Positions 1 to 7,623 of a stretch of DNA of 64,000 bases are shown here, piece after piece. A program made the translations under genes and the position numbers. Position 1 is the first letter of the stretch. Every line of letters begins with the position of its first letter. This DNA comes from Kushneria aurantia DSM 21353 (GTDB lineage Bacteria; Pseudomonadota; Gammaproteobacteria; Pseudomonadales; Halomonadaceae). The notes beneath the pieces are model-generated. The model was not told where the DNA came from and did no database searches. It saw only the letters and a list, made by a program, of their open reading frames with translations. Location of the stretch: NCBI RefSeq assembly GCF_000382245.1, contig NZ_KB907868.1, positions 118,775 to 182,774 of the forward strand. Reading direction: 5' to 3'.

Positions 1-147
1 CATGTCGGTGCTGATCAGCAGGTCGATATCGCCGCCCCGCGCATGGTCGTCGGTGCGCGAGCCGAACAGCCTGACCCGCGCTTGATGGCCGAAGCAGGTT
101 TTGACCGTCTCGAGGATTATCCGACGCTGATAGTCATTCAAACGCAT
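1..147 (-). CDS. MNT-type nucleotidyltransferase domain protein, partial
   Basis: Only the first 49 codons are inside the window; the gene runs off the left edge. The visible part carries the nucleotidyltransferase signature LFGSR followed by GGDIDLL, in which the Gly-Ser and the paired aspartates hold the nucleotide and metal. Small proteins of this type are usually the MntA antitoxin of HEPN/MNT toxin-antitoxin pairs, with the HEPN gene next to them, here beyond the edge. The start is supported by GGAG about eight bases upstream of ATG. The family call is firm; the toxin-antitoxin role is inference because the partner cannot be seen. Confidence 0.75.
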   Translation of the reverse strand, partial: MRLNDYQRRIILETVKTCFGHQARVRLFGSRTDDHARGGDIDLLISTDM

Positions 148-223
148 CGCCGATTTCTCCACATCAGGACGAAATGACCGCCTCAGTAAACCACTGCTTA
201 CCGAAACTCTGTCAAGCTGCCTT

Positions 224-1099
224 TTACCTGCGAAGCTTGACCTGGTTCAGCTCATCCATGATGCGGTGACGCTCCTGATGATAGCGCTCCTCGTTCCAGC
301 AGTGGCGCCAGTAGGGCACGGCGTAGAGATCACGCCTGGCCAGACCGCGCTCGGCCATCAAATGGTCGCGCAGGGCCAGCACCGCCGAGTTCTCGCCGCC
401 TACCCAGGCGCTGACGCTGCCTGACTGCGGCCAGTCAATGTTGCGCACGGCGTCGATCTGCAGTGTCGACAGGCAGGAGGGCAGCTCGCCGCGATAGAGC
501 CAGCGCACGGCAAGTCCCGGTGGGGCCTTGAGTGGCTGGCGCTCGTTCTCGTCGCTGACCTCGATCAGCACCACACCGCGCGCGTCGTCGCCCATCGCTT
601 CCAGCAGGGCACTGATGGCGGGAAGGGCGGTCATGTCGCCGGCAATCAGCGACCAGTCGGCGGCCGGCAGCAGCGGGTCGGGGCCGCCGGGGCCGCTGAT
701 GCCGATGAAATCGCCCGGCCGGGCGTTGAGCGCCCAGCGCGAGGCCGGCCCCTCGTCGCCGTGAGCGACGAAGTCGACATGCAGCTCGCAGCGCTCGACG
801 TCGAAGTGGCGCACGCTATAGGTGCGGGTGATGGGCTTGTCGTCCGGATCGGGCCATACCACGCCCTGCTCGGTCAACTGCGGCAGGCTCGGCACGCTCT
901 GGTGCTCGCGCGGCAGAAAGACCTTGATATGCGCGCCGCCACGGTCGGCGGGGAAGCCGGCCAGCGCCTCGCCACCCAGCACGATGCGGATCATGTGCGG
1001 TGACACCGTGTCGCGCCGCTTTACCTCCAGAAGCATCGGCGGGCGTTTTTTGCCCTTCGGCGCTGTCGGTCTGGCGGTGCGGCTTTCAACGACGCTCAT
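224..1099 (-). CDS. siderophore-interacting protein (FAD-dependent ferric-siderophore reductase)
   Basis: This 291-residue protein belongs to the SIP/ViuB flavin reductase family, which releases iron from imported ferric siderophores in the cytoplasm by reducing Fe(III). The FAD-binding stretch RTYSVRHFD is near residue 93, the following glycine-rich loop reads [11 protein letters not shown], and the C-terminus has the family-typical aromatic ending [12 protein letters not shown]. The start codon overlaps the entB stop as ATGA, so it is the last gene of the entC-entE-entB operon and probably translationally coupled. Its position suggests that it processes the siderophore made by this locus. 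Which siderophore (catecholate, aerobactin or both) cannot be decided from sequence. Confidence 0.9.
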   Translation of the reverse strand: MSVVESRTARPTAPKGKKRPPMLLEVKRRDTVSPHMIRIVLGGEALAGFPADRGGAHIKVFLPREHQSVPSLPQLTEQGVVWPDPDDKPITRTYSVRHFDVERCELHVDFVAHGDEGPASRWALNARPGDFIGISGPGGPDPLLPAADWSLIAGDMTALPAISALLEAMGDDARGVVLIEVSDENERQPLKAPPGLAVRWLYRGELPSCLSTLQIDAVRNIDWPQSGSVSAWVGGENSAVLALRDHLMAERGLARRDLYAVPYWRHCWNEERYHQERHRIMDELNQVKLRR

Positions 1100-1980
1100 G
1101 TCCCGCCCTCCTCGTGGTGCAGTAGCGCCACCCAGTCCTTGATGGTGGGCGCCTCGACCAGGTCCATGAAGCTGATATCCTGGCCCTCGCGGCGTAGCTC
1201 CTCGACGAAGCTCATCATGCGCATCGAGTCGAGGCCGTGAAACAGCAGGTTGTCGTCAAGCGGAATCTCGGCGGGCGCGACGCCGACCAGCGCCGCCACC
1301 CGCTCGACCAGCTTTTGCTGATGGGTGTGCTGGTCATCGTCACCGGGCGTGAAGGTGGCGCGCACCGCCGCGCTGGTGGTGGTGACGCCGCAGCGGGTGG
1401 CGACGTAGTCCAGCGCCATGTCATGGCGCGCGCGGGAGAAATCCGCCACGCCGTCGGCCAGCAGGAAACACTGAACGTCCTGCATGAAGCCCTCCAGCGC
1501 GGTGGCAAGGCAGCCAATGTGCGCGTAAACGCCGCCGATAATCAGCTGGTCGCGGCCCCACTGGCGCATGCGCTCGCGCAGCTCGCTGCGCTGGAAGGCG
1601 CTGTAGCGCCACTTGGTCAACACCCATTCATCGTCGCGCGGGGCGAGCGCGTCGATGATCGGATACTGCTCAGGGTGAGCCGGCAACCCCGGGCCCCAGA
1701 AGTCGTTGAGCAGCGCCCGGTCGTCGTCGGGCTGGTCGGTGGGCTGAGCGGTGTAGACCACCGGCACGCCGACCTCGCGGGCAGCGGCGATGAGCCCGGC
1801 CAGATGCTCGAGCACGGCGGGAATCGGCTCGGCCGCGACGTCATACTTGTCCAGAAAGTAGCGCTGCATGTCGTGAATCAGCAGTACCGCGCGCTGCGGC
1901 GCGATCGTCCAGTCGACCCGGTTGGCCGGCAGTTCGTCGACGTTCGGCAGCGAGTAGCCGGCAATCGCAGGAATGGTCAT
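1096..1980 (-). CDS. entB: isochorismatase / aryl carrier protein (EntB-like)
   Basis: A bifunctional 294-residue protein. The N-terminal isochorismatase domain (about residues 20-205) shows [12 protein letters not shown] with the catalytic Asp, the lysine in [10 protein letters not shown] and the GGVYAHIGC nucleophile-elbow block; it turns isochorismate into 2,3-dihydro-2,3-dihydroxybenzoate. The C-terminal aryl carrier domain (about 215-290) has the phosphopantetheine serine in HGLDSMRMM and would hold 2,3-dihydroxybenzoate as a thioester. I chose the ATG that overlaps the entE stop (ATGA) and follows a GGAGG site, rather than an in-frame start 33 bases upstream. The normal partners of this carrier, an entA dehydrogenase and an NRPS condensation enzyme, are not in the window. 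Confidence 0.93.
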   Translation of the reverse strand: MTIPAIAGYSLPNVDELPANRVDWTIAPQRAVLLIHDMQRYFLDKYDVAAEPIPAVLEHLAGLIAAAREVGVPVVYTAQPTDQPDDDRALLNDFWGPGLPAHPEQYPIIDALAPRDDEWVLTKWRYSAFQRSELRERMRQWGRDQLIIGGVYAHIGCLATALEGFMQDVQCFLLADGVADFSRARHDMALDYVATRCGVTTTSAAVRATFTPGDDDQHTHQQKLVERVAALVGVAPAEIPLDDNLLFHGLDSMRMMSFVEELRREGQDISFMDLVEAPTIKDWVALLHHEEGGT

Positions 1981-3686
1981 GCTCGATTGTCCTCCTCGGG
2001 CGCTGTGAACCACTGCTCGCGCAGGGTCTGGCGCAGCGCCTTCTTGCTGATCTTGCCCACCCCGGTCTGCGGGAAGGCGTCAAGAAATTCAAAGCGCTCG
2101 GGCACCTTGTAGTCGGCAAGCCCGCGAGCGCGCAGAAAACGGGCGAGTTCGGCAGGCTTTGGCACCGCGCCGCGGGTAAGCACGAAAGCGCACACCCGCT
2201 CGCCCAGATAGTCATCCGGCATCGCCACCACGGCGGCATCATGTACCGCCTCGTGGGCCAGCAGCTGGTTTTCGACCTCTTCGGCGGCGACCTTCTCGCC
2301 GCCGCGGTTGATCTGATCCTTGTCGCGCCCCTCGACGATCAGGTAGCCGTCCGGGGTGAGCTGGACGCGGTCGCCGGTGCGATAAAAACCCTCGGCGGTG
2401 AAGGCGCGCCGGTTATGGGCATTGTCACCCGCGTCATCTTCGCCCGGGGCAATGAAATAGCCGGGAATGGTGTAGGGGCCACGGGTAATCAGGTGGCCCA
2501 CGCCGCCGATGGGCACCGGGCGGTCGTCATCGTCGACCACGCGAACCTCGTCATACGGCGACATCGGCCGCCCCTGGGTGGTGTTGATCAGCTCGATGGG
2601 ATCATCGAGGCCGGTGTAATTGACCAGCCCCTCGGCCATGCCGAACACCTGCTGCAGCCGGCAGCCCAGCGTCGGCGCCACCCGCCGCGCCGCCTCGCTG
2701 ACCAGCTTGGCACCCCCCACCTGAAGAATATCGAGGCTCGACAGATCGGCGCCGGCGTGGGGGGCGCTATCCAGCCACAGCATCGCCAGCGGTGGTACCA
2801 GCGCGGTCATGGTGACCCGCTCGCGCTCGATCAGCGCAAAACACTCGTCGGGGCTGGGGCGCGGCGCCAGCACCAGCCGACCACCGCCCAGCAGCACGCC
2901 GAGAAAACCGGGCGAGCTCATCGGGAAGTTGTGCGAGATCGGCAGTGCCACCAGGTAGACGGTGTCGGGCGTGACATTACAGGCGCGCACGCTCTCGACC
3001 AGGCTGTAGCGGTAGTCGTCGTGGCGCCGGGGGATCAGCTTGGGAACGCCGGTGGTGCCGCCGGAAAGCTGGAAAAAAGCGAGATCCTGGGCCTGGGGTA
3101 CGTCATCGAGCGGCTCGGCCGTTTCGTCATAAAGCGACGCGAAGGGCGTCAGCTCTTCGGCCTCGCCGCAGACGATCACCTGCTCAAGCGTTGGCAGCTG
3201 CTGCTGTATAGCGCGCGCCATGGCACGGTAGTCGAAGCCGCCGTGGCGATCGGCGATGAGCAGCGCCCGAGCGCTGGCGACGCGGCAGAAGTGTTCGATC
3301 TCGAAGCGCCGATGGGCCGGCAGGGCGAATATCGGCAGTGCGCCGAGGCGAAACAGGGCGAAACAGGCGATGACGAATTCGTGGCAGTTGGGCAGTTGGA
3401 TCACCACCCGGTCGCCGCGTGCGATGCCGGTATTGCGCAGCCCGCGCGCCAGCGCATCGACCCGCGCATCCAGCGCCCGGTAGCCGAGACGCAGTTCACC
3501 GTCGACCAGTGCCACGCGCTCGCCGTGCTCGGCGGCCAGCCGGCGCAGCATGGCGCCGAAGGTCTCGTCCTGCCAGCAGCCCTGCTGGCGATACAGGTGC
3601 CGGCGCTCGGCGGGATAGTCCGGACAGCGAGCGACGATCTCGTCGAGCGTGGCGCGTTGGGTGAGGGCGGTGCCCGAGTCAGTCAT
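1977..3686 (-). CDS. entE: 2,3-dihydroxybenzoate-AMP ligase (EntE-like)
   Basis: A stand-alone adenylation enzyme of 569 residues, slightly longer than the E. coli protein (536). It activates 2,3-dihydroxybenzoate with ATP and loads it on the aryl carrier domain of EntB. Visible ANL-superfamily motifs are [13 protein letters not shown] (phosphate loop), YRTGD, the hinge [13 protein letters not shown] and the catalytic lysine in [10 protein letters not shown] near the C-terminus. Its start overlaps the entC stop as ATGA and its stop overlaps the entB start in the same way. The call as an aryl-acid ligase rests on motif order and on the entC/entB neighbours. Confidence 0.93.
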   Translation of the reverse strand: MTDSGTALTQRATLDEIVARCPDYPAERRHLYRQQGCWQDETFGAMLRRLAAEHGERVALVDGELRLGYRALDARVDALARGLRNTGIARGDRVVIQLPNCHEFVIACFALFRLGALPIFALPAHRRFEIEHFCRVASARALLIADRHGGFDYRAMARAIQQQLPTLEQVIVCGEAEELTPFASLYDETAEPLDDVPQAQDLAFFQLSGGTTGVPKLIPRRHDDYRYSLVESVRACNVTPDTVYLVALPISHNFPMSSPGFLGVLLGGGRLVLAPRPSPDECFALIERERVTMTALVPPLAMLWLDSAPHAGADLSSLDILQVGGAKLVSEAARRVAPTLGCRLQQVFGMAEGLVNYTGLDDPIELINTTQGRPMSPYDEVRVVDDDDRPVPIGGVGHLITRGPYTIPGYFIAPGEDDAGDNAHNRRAFTAEGFYRTGDRVQLTPDGYLIVEGRDKDQINRGGEKVAAEEVENQLLAHEAVHDAAVVAMPDDYLGERVCAFVLTRGAVPKPAELARFLRARGLADYKVPERFEFLDAFPQTGVGKISKKALRQTLREQWFTAPEEDNRA

Positions 3687-4915
3687 GGCAGCGGCTCGTC
3701 TTCAGTGGCGCTCGTCGCCCCGGGGGCGCGCTCCTCGGGGGGCTCCTTGAGACCCAGAGCGTCGAGCATGGTACGCATCTTGGCGGTGGTTTCGGCCAGC
3801 TCCCCCTCGGGGGTCGAGCCGGGGAGCACCCCGGCGCCGGCAAACAGGCGCAGGTGGCGCGGCGCGACCTCGGCGCAGCGAATGGCGATTGCCCACTCAC
3901 CGTCGCCGTTTTCGTCGCACCAGCCCACCAGTCCGGCGAAGCCGTCGCGGGAAAAACCTTCCAGCCGGCGGATGGCATCCAGCGCCTCGCGCCACGGTGC
4001 GCCGCACACCGCCGGCGTGGGGTGCAGTGCCGCAGCGAGCGCCAGTGAACTCATGTCGGGGTCGGCCAGTTCGCCTTCAAGGCGGGTCGAGAGATGCCAC
4101 AGGCGGTCGGTGGCGATCACTTCAGGTCCGGCCGGTACCTGAAGCTCGCGACACAGCGGGCGCAGTGCCGTGACGATGGCATCGACCACCAGGGCGTGCT
4201 CGCGGCGGTCCTTGTCGGAGGCGCCGAGCCGCCCGGCGCGCCGGCGGTCCTCGTCGGCGTCGTCATGGCGAGCCACCGAGCCGGCCAGCGGATTGGCGAT
4301 AATGCGGCGGCCTTCGCGGCGCACCAGCAGCTCCGGGCTGGCGCCCACCAGGCTGGTGTCGGGGGCCGCGTTATCGCCCAGTGGCAGGGCGAAGTTGTAG
4401 CCGTGGGGGTTGATCGCCCGCAGACGCCGCAACAGGGCGGGCGTCTCTACGGCCTCGGCAGTGTCGACACGTAGCGCACGCGCCAGCACCACCTTTTGCA
4501 GCGGCGTGTGGTCGAAAAGCGCCAATGCGCGCGCCACCGCGTCGCGGTAGTGCGTCAGCCCCGGTTCGGCGGTCATCGCGGTGGCCTGCACCTTCAAAGG
4601 CGCGCTGTCGATGGCTTCATCGCTCGCGCAGGGCGGCGTGCGGGTCAGCTCGTCGGGGATGAAAAGCCGCCCCCCGTGATGCGGGTCAAAAGGAATCATG
4701 CCCATCAGAAGCGGCGCCTGGCCGCTGGCGCGGGCGCTGTCGAAAAGACGACGAGCGGCATTTTCCAGCGTCTGCGGGCGGGCGTCCGGGGTGTGACACT
4801 GATGTGCTACGCCGCGCCCCAGCAGCGTGACCGTGGGCGAAGAGAAGAGCGCGTCGCCACTGGCAAAGCGCTCGAAAAGGGCGCCGGGGCGGTCGAAGGA
4901 GGAGGGCTGGTTCAC
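3683..4915 (-). CDS. entC: isochorismate synthase (EntC-like)
   Basis: First gene of the catechol operon. The chorismate-binding domain fills the C-terminal two thirds: [60 protein letters not shown] and [16 protein letters not shown] all match the isochorismate synthase pattern. It isomerises chorismate to isochorismate. I prefer a GTG start (410 residues) because GGAG lies six bases upstream; an in-frame ATG eleven codons earlier has no good ribosome site. The promoter lies in the 208-bp gap shared with divergent iucA, which contains a Fur-like box. Menaquinone MenF is the alternative family member, but the entE-entB operon argues for siderophore synthesis. Confidence 0.92.
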   Translation of the reverse strand: MNQPSSFDRPGALFERFASGDALFSSPTVTLLGRGVAHQCHTPDARPQTLENAARRLFDSARASGQAPLLMGMIPFDPHHGGRLFIPDELTRTPPCASDEAIDSAPLKVQATAMTAEPGLTHYRDAVARALALFDHTPLQKVVLARALRVDTAEAVETPALLRRLRAINPHGYNFALPLGDNAAPDTSLVGASPELLVRREGRRIIANPLAGSVARHDDADEDRRRAGRLGASDKDRREHALVVDAIVTALRPLCRELQVPAGPEVIATDRLWHLSTRLEGELADPDMSSLALAAALHPTPAVCGAPWREALDAIRRLEGFSRDGFAGLVGWCDENGDGEWAIAIRCAEVAPRHLRLFAGAGVLPGSTPEGELAETTAKMRTMLDALGLKEPPEERAPGATSATEDEPLP

Positions 4916-5007
4916 GATGGCTCCACGAGTCCTGCGATATCGGCACATTCCCGAAAGGGAGCCGACAGTGCGCCTTGCTGGAGGGCTACTTTAGCCCAGA
5001 TGAGAAG

Positions 5008-5026
5008 GGTTATCAAAATCATTCGA
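5008..5026. promoter_or_regulatory. candidate Fur box between entC and iucA
   Basis: The 19 bases match 12 of 19 positions of the classical Fur consensus, with the central run AAAATCATT best kept. The site lies in the divergent gap between the catechol operon and iucA, about 100 bases from each start, so one iron-responsive site could control both directions. The match was counted by eye; the position relative to a mapped transcription start is unknown. Confidence 0.5.
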
Positions 5027-5123
5027 AGGCATGTCATCATGCGCCCCGCCAGCGCTGCCATCAGCTATGCTTGCCGTCATCGCCGTCATCACCTGGTTGT
5101 CGGCCCCTGTTTGTGGAGTTGTC

Positions 5124-7013
5124 ATGTCCGACGAGAACGCCCCTGGCGCCGCGGCGTCGAGCGCCGCCCACGCTGACCGACTGGCGGCAACCGCCTTTTT
5201 CAACGCCCTGCTGCGCGAGATCGACGATTGGCGGCTCGAAGCCGATGGCGAGAGGGCGGTCGCGGTGGTGGCGCTGGATGGGCGTGATGAGCACCGACTG
5301 CGCATTACCCTTGTGCATCGCAGCCTTGCCGGACGCTGCCGGTTGCAATTGCCACTGCAACTGGAGGAGAACGGCGAGCGCCGCGAGATCGCCTTTATCG
5401 AGGCGGTGGCGCGGCTGCTCGAGGCGCCGGCGGTGGCGTGCCATCCGTTGATCGGTGAGCTTGACGGACGGCGCCGCGATGACTTTCTCGCAAGCGTCAC
5501 CGCCAGCCGCGACAACATCGCCGCTTCGCTGGCCGAGCGCGACGATCTCGAGCGTCTTGGCGACGGGCCGGTGGGCTTTCTGATGGCCGAACAGGGGCTG
5601 CTGGTAGGCCACGACTTTCACCCGGCGCCGAAATCCCGTGCCCCTTTCAGCGAGGAGGAGGCGCGCGCCTTTACCCCCGAGCATCGCGCTCGCTTTCGCC
5701 TGCAGTGGTGGGCTATTGCGCCCCAACGCGCGGTGGGCGCTTCATCGCGCGAAGCCAGCGCCGGTGCGCTGTTGCACGACCTGCTGCCGGCGACGCTGGC
5801 CACCCGGCTGCCGGAGGACTACTGCGCGCTGCCGCTGCACCCCTGGCAGGCGCGCTTTCTCGCCGGGCGCGAGGAGGTCAGGGCGCTGCTCGATGCTGAC
5901 GAGCTGCGTATTCTGGGCGAGGAGCCCGGGCCGTCGGCCGAAGAGGGCGGGCGCTGGTGGTACCCCACCAGTTCGCACCGCTCGCTGTGGTCGCCGCAGG
6001 CCGAGTGGATGGTCAAGGGCTCGCTGTCAGCGCGACTGACCAATTCGGTGCGGGTGCTGCACGCCGATGAAGTGATGCGCGGGCTGCGCCTCGACCGCTG
6101 GTGGCCGCGGGTGGCCGCCGATATCCGCAGCCGTTTTCAGCTGCTGCAGGAGCCCGCCTGGCTGGGCTGGAAGGATGCCGCCGGCGAGATCGAGGAGGCG
6201 AGCCTGGCCCTGCTGCGCGACAACCCCATCCGCGACGGCGAGACGCCGCTGGCAGTGCTGGCGACGCTCACCCAGCCGCTCGCCGAGGGTGGCGAGACGC
6301 TGCTGTCGGCCGGCGTGCGCCGCCTGGCCGAGTCTCGGGGCTGGACGCCGCAGCACGCCGCCGAGCAGTGGTTCGACGACTACTGCGAGGCGGTGCTGTC
6401 ACCGCTGATCCGACTGGTGACCGAAGAGGGCATCGTGCTGCTTGCCCACCAGCAGAACATCGTGCTGCGTCTTGACGGCGAGCGTCCGGTAGGGGTGGTC
6501 TACCGCGACTGCCAGGGCAGTGGCGTGACCGAGCACTTCTTCACCCGCTATCCTGACGAAACGGTCAGCGCCGACCATCGCATTACCTCTGACATGCTGA
6601 TGCGCTACTTTCCCTATTATGTGATGCTCAACGCCACCATGGCGGTCAGCGCCGCGCTGGCCGAGGCCGGACTGGCCGACGAAAGAGCGTTGATGTCGCG
6701 CCTGCGCGCCTTCCTCGAAGCACTCGCCGTGCAGCAGCGCGGGCGTGAGGCGAGTGATCCGGTACTGCTCGAACACCTGCTTGACGCGCCGCACTTCGCC
6801 GCCAAGGGCAATTTCTTCTGCTATCTGGCGGGGATCAACGAGTCGACGCTGGACGACCCGTCGCGGATCTATATCAGCGTCCCCAACCCGATTCGCGCCG
6901 TGGGGGCTGTTCAGCAGGTCAGCAGGTCAGCAGCCGATAGCCGACACCGGCTTCGGTCTGGATCAGGCGGGGGTTATCGGGATCGTCACCCAGCTTCTGA
7001 CGCAGGCGGCTGA
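5124..7013 (+). CDS. iucA: aerobactin synthetase component IucA (NIS synthetase)
   Basis: An NRPS-independent siderophore synthetase that joins N6-acetyl-N6-hydroxylysine to citrate. It follows E. coli IucA along its length: AFFNALLREIDDW, LLVGHDFHPAPKS, LPLHPWQARFL, LTNSVRVLHADEV, LLAHQQNIVL, VGVVYRDCQGSG and KGNFFCYL. The start at MSDENAP has GGAG seven bases upstream; a longer in-frame reading 31 codons upstream has no family similarity. Family members end a few residues after the final NP (here residues 588-589), but this frame goes on for about 34 residues through a tandem 8-bp repeat and into the antisense of kdpE. The native stop therefore seems lost. The catalytic body looks intact, so I treat it as a gene with an altered tail rather than a pseudogene. 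Confidence 0.9.
   Translation: MSDENAPGAAASSAAHADRLAATAFFNALLREIDDWRLEADGERAVAVVALDGRDEHRLRITLVHRSLAGRCRLQLPLQLEENGERREIAFIEAVARLLEAPAVACHPLIGELDGRRRDDFLASVTASRDNIAASLAERDDLERLGDGPVGFLMAEQGLLVGHDFHPAPKSRAPFSEEEARAFTPEHRARFRLQWWAIAPQRAVGASSREASAGALLHDLLPATLATRLPEDYCALPLHPWQARFLAGREEVRALLDADELRILGEEPGPSAEEGGRWWYPTSSHRSLWSPQAEWMVKGSLSARLTNSVRVLHADEVMRGLRLDRWWPRVAADIRSRFQLLQEPAWLGWKDAAGEIEEASLALLRDNPIRDGETPLAVLATLTQPLAEGGETLLSAGVRRLAESRGWTPQHAAEQWFDDYCEAVLSPLIRLVTEEGIVLLAHQQNIVLRLDGERPVGVVYRDCQGSGVTEHFFTRYPDETVSADHRITSDMLMRYFPYYVMLNATMAVSAALAEAGLADERALMSRLRAFLEALAVQQRGREASDPVLLEHLLDAPHFAAKGNFFCYLAGINESTLDDPSRIYISVPNPIRAVGAVQQVSRSAADSRHRLRSGSGGGYRDRHPASDAGG
6911..6933. repeat. tandem 8-bp repeat at the iucA/kdpE junction
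   Basis: TCAGCAGG occurs twice in a row and is followed by a third copy lacking the last base. The array covers the kdpE stop codon and the point where the iucA frame leaves family similarity. It could be a slippage product or a scar of the event that joined the two gene sets. Confidence 0.7.
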
Positions 7014-7623
7014 CGACAATGCGCAGGTAGTGGGTGTCGTGAGCGTGAACCGGCCCCCAGATCTCGGTCAGTAACTGGTGCTGGGTGATGACCCGATCGG
7101 GCTGTTGGGCGAGATATCGCAGCACTGCATACTCCCGCGGCGTCAGGTGAACCGGCTGTCCCGCCCGGAGCACGCGCCGCGCGTTGAAATCGAGGACCAG
7201 GTCGCCGATCGACAGGCGGGTTTGCGGCGTTGCGGGGGTCGAGGTGCGTAGCGCCGCGCGAATCCGCGCCAGCAGCTCCTGCACGCCGAAGGGTTTGGTA
7301 ATGTAGTCGTTGGCGCCGGCATCGAGGGCGGCGACCTTCTCCGCTTCGCTGGCGCGTATCGAAACCACCAGGATGGGGACGTCCCGCTGCGAGCGGAGGG
7401 CATCGAGTACTTCCATACCGTCGATATCGGGCAGGCCGAGATCGAGCAGAACCAGATCGGGCCGCTCGCGGGAGAAGGCCATGACCCCGTCGCTGCCGCT
7501 GTCGGCTTCGACCACTTCATAACCCTGCGAGGCCAGACTGATACGCATGAAGCGGCGGATCTGACGCTCATCCTCGATCAGCAGGATGCAGGGTCCCGGC
7601 GCACCGGGTGTGGCACTGTTCAT
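6919..7623 (-). CDS. kdpE: response regulator KdpE
   Basis: An OmpR-class response regulator of 234 residues that activates kdpFABC when potassium is limiting or under osmotic stress. The receiver domain has the phospho-acceptor aspartate in LVLLDLGLPDIDGME and the conserved lysine in ITKPFGVQELLAR; the winged-helix domain contains LTPREYAVLRYLA and ends GVGYRLL. The start overlaps the kdpD stop (ATGA), so the sensor and regulator are coupled. Its 3' end overlaps the iucA frame on the opposite strand by 95 bases, which is unusual for a regulator gene and marks the junction of two unrelated loci. Confidence 0.95.
   Translation of the reverse strand: MNSATPGAPGPCILLIEDERQIRRFMRISLASQGYEVVEADSGSDGVMAFSRERPDLVLLDLGLPDIDGMEVLDALRSQRDVPILVVSIRASEAEKVAALDAGANDYITKPFGVQELLARIRAALRTSTPATPQTRLSIGDLVLDFNARRVLRAGQPVHLTPREYAVLRYLAQQPDRVITQHQLLTEIWGPVHAHDTHYLRIVVSRLRQKLGDDPDNPRLIQTEAGVGYRLLTC

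Noticed and set aside
2241..4142. A 633-codon open frame on the plus strand over entE and entC
   Set aside because: It is antisense to two clear genes, has no recognisable domain and is rich in the residues expected from reversed GC-rich codons.
5031..5123. An N-terminal extension of iucA with a hydrophobic, signal-like stretch
   Set aside because: It lies in the divergent promoter gap; the downstream ATG has a good ribosome site and matches the family start, and NIS synthetases are cytoplasmic.
5124..7013. iucA as a truncated pseudogene
   Set aside because: The conserved C-terminal block KGNFFCYL to NPI is present, as at the end of E. coli IucA; only the few terminal residues and the stop are replaced.
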